Source: Smittia aterrima (Eukaryota; Arthropoda; Insecta; Diptera; Chironomidae). From it: a stretch of 64,000 nt of DNA. The translations under genes and the position numbers were made by a program. The notes under the pieces are model-generated. The model was not told where the DNA came from and did not search any database. It worked only from the letters and a program-made list of their open reading frames with translations. Below are positions 39,065 to 49,535 of this stretch, in pieces (the stretch's first letter is position 1; each line of letters begins with the position of its first letter). The stretch is taken from assembly GCA_033063855.1 (NCBI GenBank), contig CP093830.1, positions 8,804,854 through 8,868,853 of the forward strand. The letters are read 5' to 3'.

Positions 39065-39631
39065 TTCAGAAGATTTATTGTGTAATGTTGTTTTTAGTTG
39101 ATTTCAAAGTTTCCGGAAGATTCTCTAACTGCACGAATAATGTGCTTGATGTTAACTTCAATTTATTGGTTCAATAGCAATCAGAGATTGTTTTATTTAA
39201 GAATAAATGATTTTTTAGAGGAAACTTGCCGAGTCACTTTTAGAACATGTTAACTTGTTATTCCGGAACTTAGTTTAGCACAGAAAAAACGTCGAAAGCG
39301 TTTTATTTTTGAAATTTTCAATTCGCCAGTTGGAAATTTTTAAAATCAGCGAATCTTTAAGAAAGTCACGAAAAGCTTTTCTCAATTAAATCGGTTTTTA
39401 AGCTTTTTTCTTTTTTTAATTATGCAATTTCAGTAAGGTTTTTGAAATATTTAAATATTATTTCGTTTTTCTTTAAAAAAAACTATTTCTCATCGATTTG
39501 ATTTCATATACGAACCAGACAAATTCCAAATTGTTGGCAGCTTTTTCCTTAAAGTGGAAATTGCGAAAGCTTTTTCTTCAAAACCGACGTCATTAACATG
39601 AATATGATTTGCACTTTAGATACAAAATTTA

Positions 39632-39639
39632 TATAAAAT
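39632..39639 (+). promoter_or_regulatory. TATA box upstream of the FABP gene
   Basis: TATAAAAT lies 147 bases before the FABP start codon. Candidate initiators are TCATCC (A at 39665, 33 bases on) and GCAGTT (A at 39677). Confidence 0.4.
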
Positions 39640-39778
39640 AAATATTTTCCTTGGAAATTACCTCATCCGAATTTGCAGTTGAATCTCAAAAATAAATCTC
39701 CCGAAAGAGAAATTGATCAATGAGAGAAATTTGCAAATAATCGGGAAAAAAAGATTTCGTTATCATTCCTTAAAAACC

Positions 39779-40259
39779 ATGCGTGTGGGCAAGTACTTGC
39801 TGACCGGAGGTAGCAATTTGAAGTACATCCTCGCTTTACAAGGCAAGTTATAAAACTATATTGTTGACGTATCAAAAAGATTAAAATATCTTATCATTTC
39901 TAGGTGTCGAAGCTGATTTCATTGATACTCTCAGCCACAATGGACGTTACATTGAAATACTCAATTTCGGAACTGATGAAGTTTATATCATCGAGAACAC
40001 GGGCATAACCAATCAACGATTTGAAACAACGTTTGTCAAAGGGGAAACCGTGAAGAATGTAGAAACTTTGGACGGCAGAACAGTCGACTTCAGCATTGTT
40101 ATCAACGAGAACAGTTTCATTATCACTGAAATCAATCCGGCAAATAAAATTTCTCTTACGAAAAAGTTCACTTATGAAGAAACATCATCTGGCGAATTTC
40201 TACACGTTCAATATGATTGCAATGGATCAACATTCAAAGAAGTTTTTAAAAAACTGTAA
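39779..40259 (+). CDS. Fatty acid-binding protein (intracellular lipid-binding family)
   Basis: Two coding exons, 39779-39842 and 39904-40259, 139 residues, close to the usual 130-135. The protein begins MRVGKYLLTGGSNLKYILALQG-VEADFID, which aligns with the FABP start (GKY-LESSENFDEYMKALGVG). The central ETLDGRTVDFSIVIN matches the family ETLDGRKV signature, and the end has F-HVQYDCNGSTFKEVFKKL. The intron falls where FABP genes have intron 1 and uses a GC donor (CAAG|GCAAGT) with a normal AG acceptor; no GT donor gives an open frame. The gene sits on the plus strand between the intact Rpn13 and its inverted copy. The protein should carry fatty acids or related lipids in the cytosol. It is divergent, so the exact subfamily is unclear. 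Confidence 0.82.
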
Positions 40260-40391
40260 GTTTCAATCGAAAATAAATAAAAGAAAATAAATTCTTATCT
40301 GCATTTTTCCTTTCATTGACTCGAATAACACAATGGCTCAACACAATGAAAATCAATTTTTTTTTGTGGAATAGAAAAGAGACGTTAATAA

Positions 40392-42318
40392 GATGAGTTT
40401 GCAAAATAATCTTTAAATAACATTAAGATCGATTCTTACAGAAAAGGATTGCTTTACATTTATTCAGCAGAAGACGGGTAAGTGATTCAGTTAAATCACA
40501 AATGTTTAGAGATGAAATAAACATTTTTTGTAGTCTAACCCACTTTTGATTGAAATAAATATTTTCCTTTTAGTCTAACTCACTTCTGCTGGAAGGATCG
40601 TTCGTCAGGAACTGTTGAGGATGATTTGATTATTTTCCCCGATGATTGCGAGTTCAAGAAAGTCGAGCAATGTAAAGACGGACGAGTCTTTCTGCTTAGA
40701 TTCAAGTCATCGAATCGTAAATTGTTCTTTTGGATGCAGGAGCCAACTAATGAAAAGGATGACGAACATTGTCGTCGGGTCAATGAACTCTTGAATAATC
40801 CACCGTCATCAGGAGGTAGCGACGGCGGTACCGGAGTTTTCGAGAGGGAAGTGATCTTCAGTACATGCTTAATAATATGTCGCAACAACAGTTGATGCAA
40901 TTGTTCGGAGGTGTTGGTCAAATGGGAGGACTAAGCTCTCTTTTGGGTTCGATCAATCGCACAGGATCTGGAGGAAGTCGAGCATCAACAACAACGACAC
41001 CATCAAGAACCAGTTCTACTGCTGCTGCCGGCGCAGCTGCACTTACCACACCAGCAAACACTGTTCAACCTTCAACTCCTAGAGCTCCCAAGAAGGATAA
41101 TTCCGCCGAATCGACTGAGTCAGAAACATCTGCAGGAACCAGTGATGCCGCGTCACGCGTACTCCTCTCTGAACTGCAAAATTATTTGGCTGGGATTAAG
41201 ACAGGAAACGCTAGTGGATCAAAACATAGCAATGTCGATTTATCAACGTCACTCACCTCAGAATCGATCAACTCAATCTTATCTGATCCCGATCGCTTAG
41301 AAGCTCTTCAGGCTCACTTGCCAAACATCGACGAGGAAGGAAAACCTTTGGAACCTAATGCGGTGAAACAACAATTGAAGGATACCTTAGCATCACCTCA
41401 GTTCCAACAAGCCCTCTCCATGTTTTCAAACGCCCTCCAGTCAGGTAAGATTTCTTAAGAACTCAATTGATGTTTTTGAATTCACATTTTCCATTTTACA
41501 GGCCAACTTGGACCCGTCGTTTCTCAATTCAAACTGAGTGACGATGCTGTATCAGCTGCTAACACCGGTGACTTGAAACAGTTTGTGAAAGCTCTCGAGA
41601 AAGCATCGATTAAAGACTCGAGTGCCAAAGATGATGACAAAAAGGACGAGTCTAAGGATTAAGAAATTATCAAAGTTGAGCCTTTAGAAATTGTTAAAAC
41701 AACCGACTTCTGGTATCACGTTGTCATTTTGTCTTTGAAATTCTTTCTGTTCAACGTCGCAAATCTTTTGTTTCTTAAAATTCAATAAAATATAATTATT
41801 CGCGAAGCATTGAAGATGAGTTTAAGGTCATTACTCTTATATCACGAACTTCTCGAGTTTCACTAACAATTTTCTTATTGTCGACTCCCGGTCTATCCAC
41901 TTTGAGATTGAGTCAATAACCTTTAGTTTCATCTCCTTCGGGTTACTACGATCTTAGTATTCACCATACGGCACATTTTGTTTTCTATTTGCAGCTTCAA
42001 TGCAATGAAATGTCGAAAGTTGTCGTCGGGGCAAAAAGAACAAAAGTGCAACGAATGAAAAAGCGTCTTCTTCATCATGAAAGTGAAATGAAAAATGTTT
42101 AAGCGCAAAAAAGAAAATTTCCGAGAGATCAATGCTTTGGCGATGAGAACGTGAATGGATAATAAAAAAGTAGCGGATATTTCTCGAGGTTGCTTGTTGT
42201 TGATGACGGTCATGAAAAGAAAACCTTCTTCGTTAAAGTTTTCTTTCGCACTTTTCATATCTCTTCATCGAAAACGAAAGTTTATGTGTTTTGAATGAAG
42301 TCGAGAGTTCATCTTCTT
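40392..42318. repeat. Right arm of the inverted duplication
   Basis: Reverse-orientation copy of 36967-38909. It begins within Rpn13 intron 1 (at GATGAGTTTGC) and ends in the 3' flank (at TTCATCTTCTT). Its 3' part was then carried into the 6.9-kb tandem duplication. Confidence 0.9.
40442..41662 (+). pseudogene. Inverted partial copy of Rpn13, frameshifted
   Basis: Copy of Rpn13 exons 2-4 (40442-40477, 40574-41444, 41502-41662) with intact splice signals. It lacks exon 1 and thus the start codon and first PRU strands. Within exon 3, at about 40832-40850, a one-base loss in the Gly-linker (GGAGTTTTCGAGAGGG here, GGAGGTGCTCGAGAAGG in the parent) shifts the frame. The downstream DEUBAD part stays open in the shifted frame (40865-41458), so the break is young. 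The poly-Ala tract is shorter than in the parent. Replacement changes near the end include TGDLKQ for SGDLEQ. Confidence 0.92.
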
Positions 42319-42380
42319 CCTTGAATTTTACCTTCGCGATCGTGGTCCATAAATTTACACTACTGTAGTTCTCAAACTTC

Positions 42381-42596
42381 GAGTCGTTCGTACTTGCATT
42401 TTTGTACCTGAAATAACATTTTGTTATTCCTTAAAATAGCAAATGTTCTCATGAAACTACCAAGAATCTTTTATGATTTACCTCAGGTCATTTCTGTTCT
42501 CTTCTTTTACAGAATTTTCGTAACCCAAAATAGTTTCTTTTAACCAATCGTTCGAGCAAGACCTCAAAAACATTTCTACAAAAAATAACTTGTTCT
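42381..42596 (+). repeat. F-box upstream module, copy A1
   Basis: About 215 bases starting GAGTCGTTCGTACT and ending in the AGACCTCAAAAAC region, just before F-box gene A1. The same module precedes all four F-box genes. It includes a pyrimidine tract with a 3' splice-site look (TTCTCTTCTTTTACAG), so it could be promoter plus 5' UTR intron. Confidence 0.8.
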
Positions 42597-42625
42597 CAAT
42601 TATTAAGAGTTAAAATTGTTTTAAG

Positions 42626-44464
42626 ATGACAGAAATCGACTGGAGAGACTTGCCCGTGAAAAATTGGATTCAAATATTTGGATATTTAGATTTCAAGAGC
42701 CTTTTAAACGTTACCGAGACTTGTTCGAAATTCGCTGAAATATTTGACGGTTCAGTAAAATTAAATGACAAAGTGAGAATCGTCTTAGATATTACGAACG
42801 ATCTGACGCCGACACTGACGATCATCCAACAATCAAAACGCCGTTATAGGAACTTGAAAATCATAGGAATAAAGGAAAATAATAACGGAGATCATCTAGA
42901 AATTATTTATCGCTATGATTGGATCAAGACAGAACATGCGATCAAAATTGGAGAAATTTTCGGCACCTCAATCGTTGACTTAATTTTAAATCACTTCACT
43001 AGCAACTTTGATCTCGAGACTTTGTTGGCATCATTTAAAAAGCTAAAAGTTTGTTTATTCCATTTTATTGATTCCAGTTTTGAGACTGATCATATAGCTT
43101 TTGAACAGCTTTACAGTAAAGAGCAACAAGAAATGTTACTTCGGATACCGAGTCCGTCAGTAAATATTGAGCGAATTACATTCTACGAAAATACAGTCGT
43201 TTGCATGCACATTTTCCGGAACTCAACAAATCTGAGATCTCTAAAGTTCAAGCGCTTGGCTGAACCAGGAACGGAAATGGCGGAGACGTTCGTGATGAAG
43301 CAGAAGGATCTTAAGGAGCTTTATTTTAATGATTGCAGTGGTTTGTTTAAGACCAAACTTGTCAGTGAAGTTTCTTTTCAACTTGAGAAGTTTACACTTT
43401 TAAATGGAAATTGGGAAAACAATGAGAATGCAAGAGATTTCTTTCTCAGTCAAAAAAATTTGAAATCAATTGAGTTGCGCTTTACTGATTACGATGAAGA
43501 AGTTTTGTTCAATTTATTCTTCAAACAAATATTGCCGTCAAATAAAAATTTGAATAGAATTTTTATTTCAACGTGCCTTCCAAAGGAAAAGGAATATTTC
43601 GGTTCTAGGTGGCCAATCGTTAGTGATGATAATTTGATAACAAAAATCAGATCGTGCCACGGCATCTTCTCACCAAATGTTACTGAACTCGAGTATGAGA
43701 AAGGACGAGAAGAGAAGACAAATGCATTCATGCAGAGCTTTGTTGAGATCTTCCCGAACTTAAAAATCTTGTGTCTCGATTTTTGTTTGAATAAGGAAGA
43801 GCTGAGATTGATTTCATCATTTGAACATCTTGAATCACTTTCATTTGAATCGAAAACTTCTGATTTGAAAGAAGTTCAAGTGACATCGAAGAACTTGACA
43901 ACGATTAAATACTACAGCAAAGAGAGGCCATCTAAGGAAATGATTGGTGTACGATTAAATGTAGAAACTTATCTAAAAGCTGGATACAAAATTGGAGAAA
44001 AATTGAGTAATCTTCTTTCGTGTTATAGTCAAGAAAAATCTTTGGCAAATTTTGAATTCCTTGAAGAATTCTTACATCGGCACCCAACGATCCGTCATCT
44101 CTCACTCAATACTCCGCGCATTTCCATGTTGAACTTGAACTTTTACCCAATTGATGATATACTGGCCAAATGTCTTCCGAATCTCGAAAGCTTCTGCGAT
44201 AAGTTCACTTTTATTGATCCAAAAAATCTAAAAAGCAACTTAAGGAAACTAAAAATGATTCGTTCTTTGCACATCAGAGTTAACGAAGAAAATCAAAATG
44301 AAGTCCGAGAAATTTGTAATTCGCAAAATATTGAGCTTAAATATCAAGCTATCAAGATACCTTTAACAGCTTACAAAAGAAAAATTCAAAATTTTCGAGG
44401 ACCTAGAATTTATTATAGACGTCAATATTATAGTTACGACAATCAAATTTTAGAATTAAATTGA
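42626..44464 (+). CDS. F-box/LRR-like protein A1
   Basis: Single-exon gene of 612 residues. The N-terminus is an F-box (residues about 5-45: WRDLPVKNWIQIFGYLDFKS, then LLNVTETCSKFAEIF), which would dock on Skp1 of an SCF ubiquitin ligase. The rest is a series of leucine-rich-repeat-like segments, for example LKELYFNDCSGL, LKSIELRFTDYD, LKILCLDFCLNKEELRLI and LESLSFESK, expected to bind a substrate. The C-terminal tail is basic and Tyr-rich (RIYYRRQYYSYDN). It is closely related to A2 and more distantly to B1/B2. The start ATG follows TTTTAAG. Substrate is unknown. Confidence 0.9.
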   Translation: MTEIDWRDLPVKNWIQIFGYLDFKSLLNVTETCSKFAEIFDGSVKLNDKVRIVLDITNDLTPTLTIIQQSKRRYRNLKIIGIKENNNGDHLEIIYRYDWIKTEHAIKIGEIFGTSIVDLILNHFTSNFDLETLLASFKKLKVCLFHFIDSSFETDHIAFEQLYSKEQQEMLLRIPSPSVNIERITFYENTVVCMHIFRNSTNLRSLKFKRLAEPGTEMAETFVMKQKDLKELYFNDCSGLFKTKLVSEVSFQLEKFTLLNGNWENNENARDFFLSQKNLKSIELRFTDYDEEVLFNLFFKQILPSNKNLNRIFISTCLPKEKEYFGSRWPIVSDDNLITKIRSCHGIFSPNVTELEYEKGREEKTNAFMQSFVEIFPNLKILCLDFCLNKEELRLISSFEHLESLSFESKTSDLKEVQVTSKNLTTIKYYSKERPSKEMIGVRLNVETYLKAGYKIGEKLSNLLSCYSQEKSLANFEFLEEFLHRHPTIRHLSLNTPRISMLNLNFYPIDDILAKCLPNLESFCDKFTFIDPKNLKSNLRKLKMIRSLHIRVNEENQNEVREICNSQNIELKYQAIKIPLTAYKRKIQNFRGPRIYYRRQYYSYDNQILELN

Positions 44465-44620
44465 AGAGAGAATGTTAATTAACAAAATATTATAAAGATA
44501 TTCAAATAAAATGATTTAATTTAAATCAGTAAATAAAAATGAATGTTTTAAAATAATTATTTCACAGTCAATCGTTCTTTATTCGGCTTGACATGATTTT
44601 TTTCTCCATAAACCATCATT

Positions 44621-44828
44621 GAGTCGTTCGTACTAACATTTTTGTACCTGAAATAATATTTTGTTACTGCTTAAAATAGCAAATGTTCTCATGAAACTAC
44701 CAAGAAACTTTTATGATTTACCTCAGGTCATTTCTGTTCTCTTCTTTTACAGGATTTTCGTAACCCAAAATAGTTTCTTTTAAGCAATCGTTCGAGCAAG
44801 ACCTCAAAAACTATTTCTACAAAAAATC
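44621..44828 (+). repeat. F-box upstream module, copy B1
   Basis: Second copy of the ~210-base module before an F-box gene, with small differences (CTAACATT for CTTGCATT, GCTTAAAAT, AAGCAATCG). Confidence 0.8.
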
Positions 44829-44890
44829 ATCAAAAGTAATTTAATTGAAATTAACTTGTTATCAATTATATAGAAGTCAATTTTTTTTAG

Positions 44891-46501
44891 ATGACAGACT
44901 TCAAATGGATTGACTTACCTGAGCATAATTGGATTAAAATATTTGGATATTTAGACTTCAAGAGCCTTTTGAACGTTACCGAGACATGTTCGAAATTCGC
45001 TGAAATATTTGCCGGTTCAGTAAAGTTGAATGACAAAGTGAGAATCGTCTTAAACTTATCGATCGATCTTACGCCGACACTTACAATATTGGAACAATCA
45101 AAACGCCAATTCAGGAATCTGAGAATCATCGATGAAAACTCATTAGAAAACGTCACGGAAAATCGTCCTCAGTTTATGACTACAAATCTTGCTATCAAAA
45201 TTGGCGAGATTTTTGGCGGTTCAGTCGTTAACTTAATTTTGAGACATCTGATTAACATTTTCGATATCCAAACTTTTTTGGCGCATTTCAACAAATTAAA
45301 AGAGTTCTCGATTGTAAAGAAATATCGACAAGATTTTCTAGTTTTTAATCATTACTACACTAATGAGCAACGAGACTTATTTTTTAAAAAAGAAAGTCCA
45401 AATGTGTCAGTGAACATTGAACGACTTGAACTCGATCAATCAGCTTTCGTTTGTCTGAATATTTTCCGAAACTCGACCAACGTTAAAGCTCTAGTCCTAA
45501 ACTATTTGAGTGGAAGAATTGAGGGAGAATTGGAAAAGTTTTTAATGAATCAGAAGAATCTTAAGGAGCTTTATTTTAATGATTGCTCTTATTTGCTTAA
45601 CACTGAGATTATGGGAAAAGTTCCGTTTCAACTTGAGAAGTTTTCACTGAAAAGAGGAAATTGGGAAAACAATGAGAGTTCAAGAGATTTCTTTCTAAGT
45701 CAAAACAATTTAAAATCAATTGAGTTGCGTTTTAATGATTACGATGAAAGACTTTTGTTTAATTTATTCTTCAAGCAAATATTGCCGTCAAATAAAAATT
45801 TGAGATCAATCGTCATTTCAACCAAAGCAAGCATTGGTAGAGAAACTTATAATGTCGACGATAATTTGATAACGAAAATCAGATCGTGCCACGGAATCAT
45901 CTCACCAAATGTTATTGAACTCGAGTACGAGAAAGGACCAGAACAGAGAACAAATGCATTCATGCAGAGCTTTGTTGAGATCTTCCCGAATTTAAGAATT
46001 TTGTGTCTCGATTATTGTTTGAATAAGGAAGAGCTGAGACTGATTTCATCATTTGAACATCTTGAATCACTTTCATTTGAATCGAAAATTTCTGATTTGA
46101 AAGATTTTCAAGTTACATCGAAGAACTTGACAACGATTAAGTATCACAGTAAAAACAATTGTGAAGAAGAAAATGATTGTATTCAAAATTTTATATGTCA
46201 GCTTTCAACAATTCGTCATCTCACACTCGATACTCCACTTATATCCGAGTTGAGCTCTTATCATATCGATAAAATACTGTCTGAACATCTCCCAAACCTC
46301 GAAAGCTTCAGCGATAAATTCACTTTTATTGATCCAACAAATCTAAAAAGCATTTTAAGAAAACTAAAAATGATTCGTTCTTTGCACATAAGAGTTAACG
46401 AAGAAAATCAAAATGAAGTCCGGGAAATTTGTAATTCGCGAAATATTGAGCTTAACTTTCACATACACGTTGTCAAAAATTCATTAGATCATTTGTTGTG
46501 A
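44891..46501 (+). CDS. F-box/LRR-like protein B1
   Basis: Single-exon gene of 536 residues. F-box at residues about 5-45 (WIDLPEHNWIKIFGYLDFKS). The leucine-rich-like segments follow the same order as in A1 (LKELYFNDCSYL, LKSIELRFNDYD, LRILCLDYCLNKEELRLI), but the segment after the ITSKNLTTIKY region is shorter and the A-type Tyr-rich tail is absent; it ends in HIHVVKNSLDHLL. Roughly half of its positions match A1, so A and B split before the tandem duplication. Likely an SCF substrate adaptor. Confidence 0.9.
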   Translation: MTDFKWIDLPEHNWIKIFGYLDFKSLLNVTETCSKFAEIFAGSVKLNDKVRIVLNLSIDLTPTLTILEQSKRQFRNLRIIDENSLENVTENRPQFMTTNLAIKIGEIFGGSVVNLILRHLINIFDIQTFLAHFNKLKEFSIVKKYRQDFLVFNHYYTNEQRDLFFKKESPNVSVNIERLELDQSAFVCLNIFRNSTNVKALVLNYLSGRIEGELEKFLMNQKNLKELYFNDCSYLLNTEIMGKVPFQLEKFSLKRGNWENNESSRDFFLSQNNLKSIELRFNDYDERLLFNLFFKQILPSNKNLRSIVISTKASIGRETYNVDDNLITKIRSCHGIISPNVIELEYEKGPEQRTNAFMQSFVEIFPNLRILCLDYCLNKEELRLISSFEHLESLSFESKISDLKDFQVTSKNLTTIKYHSKNNCEEENDCIQNFICQLSTIRHLTLDTPLISELSSYHIDKILSEHLPNLESFSDKFTFIDPTNLKSILRKLKMIRSLHIRVNEENQNEVREICNSRNIELNFHIHVVKNSLDHLL

Positions 46502-48065
46502 ATAGCAATTTAACCGTTGAATAGCAAAAGAGTTATTAAATAAAAGTTGAAGCTTTGAAATCTTTTTGGACGAGCAAGATTTCAGTTAAAATTTTGAAAG
46601 CTTTAAGATAATGACAGGTCCTACCCGGACTTAAGCTTTCATATTTTAGAGTGCAACTGTTGCTTGACAAATTTAGAAGAATTAACTTAATCGTATAATT
46701 TTTTATTTTTTCTAACGGACGATAGTCAAGTGAAACAGTTTAGAATAAACGACGAAAACGTTATTTTTCAATTCACAAGTTGAAAATATTTGAAATAACG
46801 AATCTTCCATTAGTCAGAAAATATGAATTCTAAACGTAATCATTTGCTTTCCATAATTAAAGGATCTTCTGTTCTTGTCAATCAATCTGGGTCAATTTAA
46901 ATATTCCTGGTAATCCAGCAGCCACTCTGAAAAATTTAAATCTCTATAAACACAGCCGATGACTTCTGGTCGTAATAAAATTCCTTTTTGTGATTGGTTT
47001 ATTAATGGTAATAGAATAAATTTTATTAAAGTAATCTTCAAGTAAAAATGCCACCTACAATTATAATTTGAAACCGTTTATATAAATATCTATGCAAACC
47101 AAAAAATGTCAGATAAAGATTCTAAATTCGTAAAAAATATTTATAGACTTCTTTTGATTCTCTATTGCGAAGGAAAATAAAGAAAGAAGGAAGGAGTTGT
47201 CGGCTAGTTAACAGAGCTGTTAATGTCATCATTATCAAGGCACATGATTTGGGTATTCTATGAGAAGACAATAAAAGATTTGATTTAATGTTTGAAGCAT
47301 TTCTGTCGATCGATGAAAGAAAATAATGATTGATGATGTTCCATGTCATGCCGCGTGATTCTCATGATCGCTTAGAGTCTTTGAGTCATGACAAGGAAAC
47401 TTAGACTTGTACGAAACCAACTCTCATTTGCTAAACTGTTTATAATTTATTTCAAAAAGCTGTCAAACGTTCCAAAGCAAAACGAAAATAATGCAAATTT
47501 ATTTCATAAGATCAGCAGCCAAAGATTATTAAAAGCATAATTATTTTTCTTTATTTTCAAACTAGTTTTTGAAACATTTCAACACTTTTGTCTTGGTCTT
47601 GTGTGTGATTACTAAGTCTAAGAATGAAATATATTTCTCGACGATAAGCTCCAAAGTCGTTGATTTCCATTCGAAGTTCTGAAATTATGACTCAATTGCG
47701 AATAAAAGCTTTCAATTTCAACATTTTTTATTTAACTTCTTTTTGACATTTTTTTTTCTTTTGATTTTCAAATTAAGAGATCGTTTAATTTGTCCTAAAA
47801 AATCGTTCAGTTTGTTTACGTTGAATTGTGTTTCTCTTTTTTTTTCGTTGCTGCAGACGACGTGGTAATCTTTTAAAGACGGTTCAATTGAATATTTTTT
47901 CTTCTCTTTTATTATCGTGAAAGTATTTCCTGCTAAGGAAAATTAACTCAAACCATTTTCTTAATTAGAATGTTTTAATCAGAGCAGCAAATTAAAAGCT
48001 CAGAGTTGTAAGTTTTATCATTTTCTTCTTTTATTTGTAGCTTCATCGTTCGAAAACTTTGTAAG
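46502..48065. other. Non-coding 3' part of tandem unit 1
   Basis: AT-rich sequence without a supported gene; the ORF at 47122-47349 minus is repeated unchanged at 54030-54257 only because the whole unit is duplicated. Confidence 0.6.
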
Positions 48066-48544
48066 ATTTGGCTGGGATTAAGATAGGAAACGCTAGTGGA
48101 TCAAAACATAGCAATGTCTATTTATCAACGTCACTCACCTCAGAATCGATCAATTCAATTTTATCTGATCCCGATCGCTTAGAAGCTCTTCAAGCTCACT
48201 TGCCAAACATCGACGAGGAAGGAAAACCTTTGGAACCTAATGCGGTGAAACAACAATTGAAGGATACCTTAGCATCACCTCAGTTCCAACAAGCCCTCTC
48301 CATGTTTTCAAACGCCCTCCAGTCAGGTAAGATTTCTAAAGAACTCAATTGATGTTTTTGAATTAACATTGTCGATTTAACAGGCCAACTTGGACCCGTC
48401 GTTTCTCAATTTAAACTGAGTGACGATGCTGTATCAGCTGCTAACAGCGGTGACTTGGAACAGTTTGTGAAAGCTCTCGAGAAAGCGTCGATTAAAGACT
48501 CGAGTGCCAAAGATGATGACAAAAAGGACGAGTCTAAGGATTAA
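48066..48544 (+). pseudogene. Rpn13 fragment at start of tandem unit 2
   Basis: The last part of Rpn13 exon 3 (48066-48326) and exon 4 (48384-48544) with intact splice signals and open frame, but no promoter, start or PRU domain. It codes part of the DEUBAD region. It keeps parental residues (SGDLEQ) that the unit 1 copy has lost. Confidence 0.92.
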
Positions 48545-49265
48545 GAAATTATCAAAGTTGAGCCTTTAGAAATTGTTAAAACAACCGACTTCTGGTATCA
48601 CGTCGTCATTTTGTCTTTGAAATTCTTTCTATTCAACGTCGCAAATCTTTTGTTTCTTACAATTCAATAAAATATAATTATTCGCGAAGCATTGAAGATG
48701 AGTTTAAGGTCATTACTCTTATATCACGAACTTCTCGAGTTTCACTAACAATTTTCTTATTGTCGACTCCCGGTCTATCCACTTTGAGATTGAGTCAATA
48801 ACCTTCAGTTTCATCTCCTTCAGGTTACTACGATCTTACTATTATTCACCATACGGCACATTTTGTTTTCTATTTGCAGCTTCAATGCAATGAAATGTCG
48901 AAAGTTGTCGTCGGGGCAAAAAGAACAAAAGTGCAACGAATGAAAAAGCGTCTTCTTCATCATGAAAGTGAAATGAAAAATATTTGAGCGCAAAAAAGAA
49001 AATTTCCGAGAGATCAATGCTTTGGCGATGAGAACGTGAATGGATAATAAAAAAGTAGCGGATATTTCTCGAGGTTGCTTGTTGTTGATGACGGTCATGA
49101 AAAGAAAACCTTCTTCGTCAAAGTTTTCTTTCGCACTTTTCATATCTCTTCATCGAAAACGAAAGTTTATGTGTTTTTAATGAAGTCGAGAGTTCATCTT
49201 CTTCCTTGAATTTTACCTTCGCGATCGTGGTCCATAAATTTACACTACTGTAGTTCTCAAACTTC

Positions 49266-49472
49266 GAGTCGTTCGTACTTACATTTTTGTACCTGAAATA
49301 ACATTTTGTTATTCCTTAAAATAGCAAATGTTCTCATGAAACTACCAAGAATCTTTTATGATTTACCTCAGGTCATTTCTGTTCTCTTCTTTTACAGAAT
49401 TTTCGTAACCCAAAATAGTTTCTTTTAACCAATCGTTCGAGCAAGACCTCAAAAACATTTCTACAAAAAATA
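49266..49472 (+). repeat. F-box upstream module, copy A2
   Basis: Third copy of the module, followed by a 25-base segment (AAAAAGTAATTT...) that unit 1 lacks. Confidence 0.8.
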
Positions 49473-49535
49473 ACAAAAAGTAATTTATTTAAAAATAACT
49501 TGTTCTCAATTATTAAGAGTTAAAATTGTTTTAAG

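Larger units (their letters stand above)
41184..48065. repeat. Tandem duplication unit 1 (6.9 kb)
   Basis: Begins inside exon 3 of the Rpn13 pseudogene (at ATTTGGCTGGG) and ends at CTTTGTAAG. It contains the pseudogene end, its 3' flank, F-box genes A1 and B1 and about 1.5 kb of downstream DNA. It is followed head-to-tail by unit 2. Confidence 0.95.
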
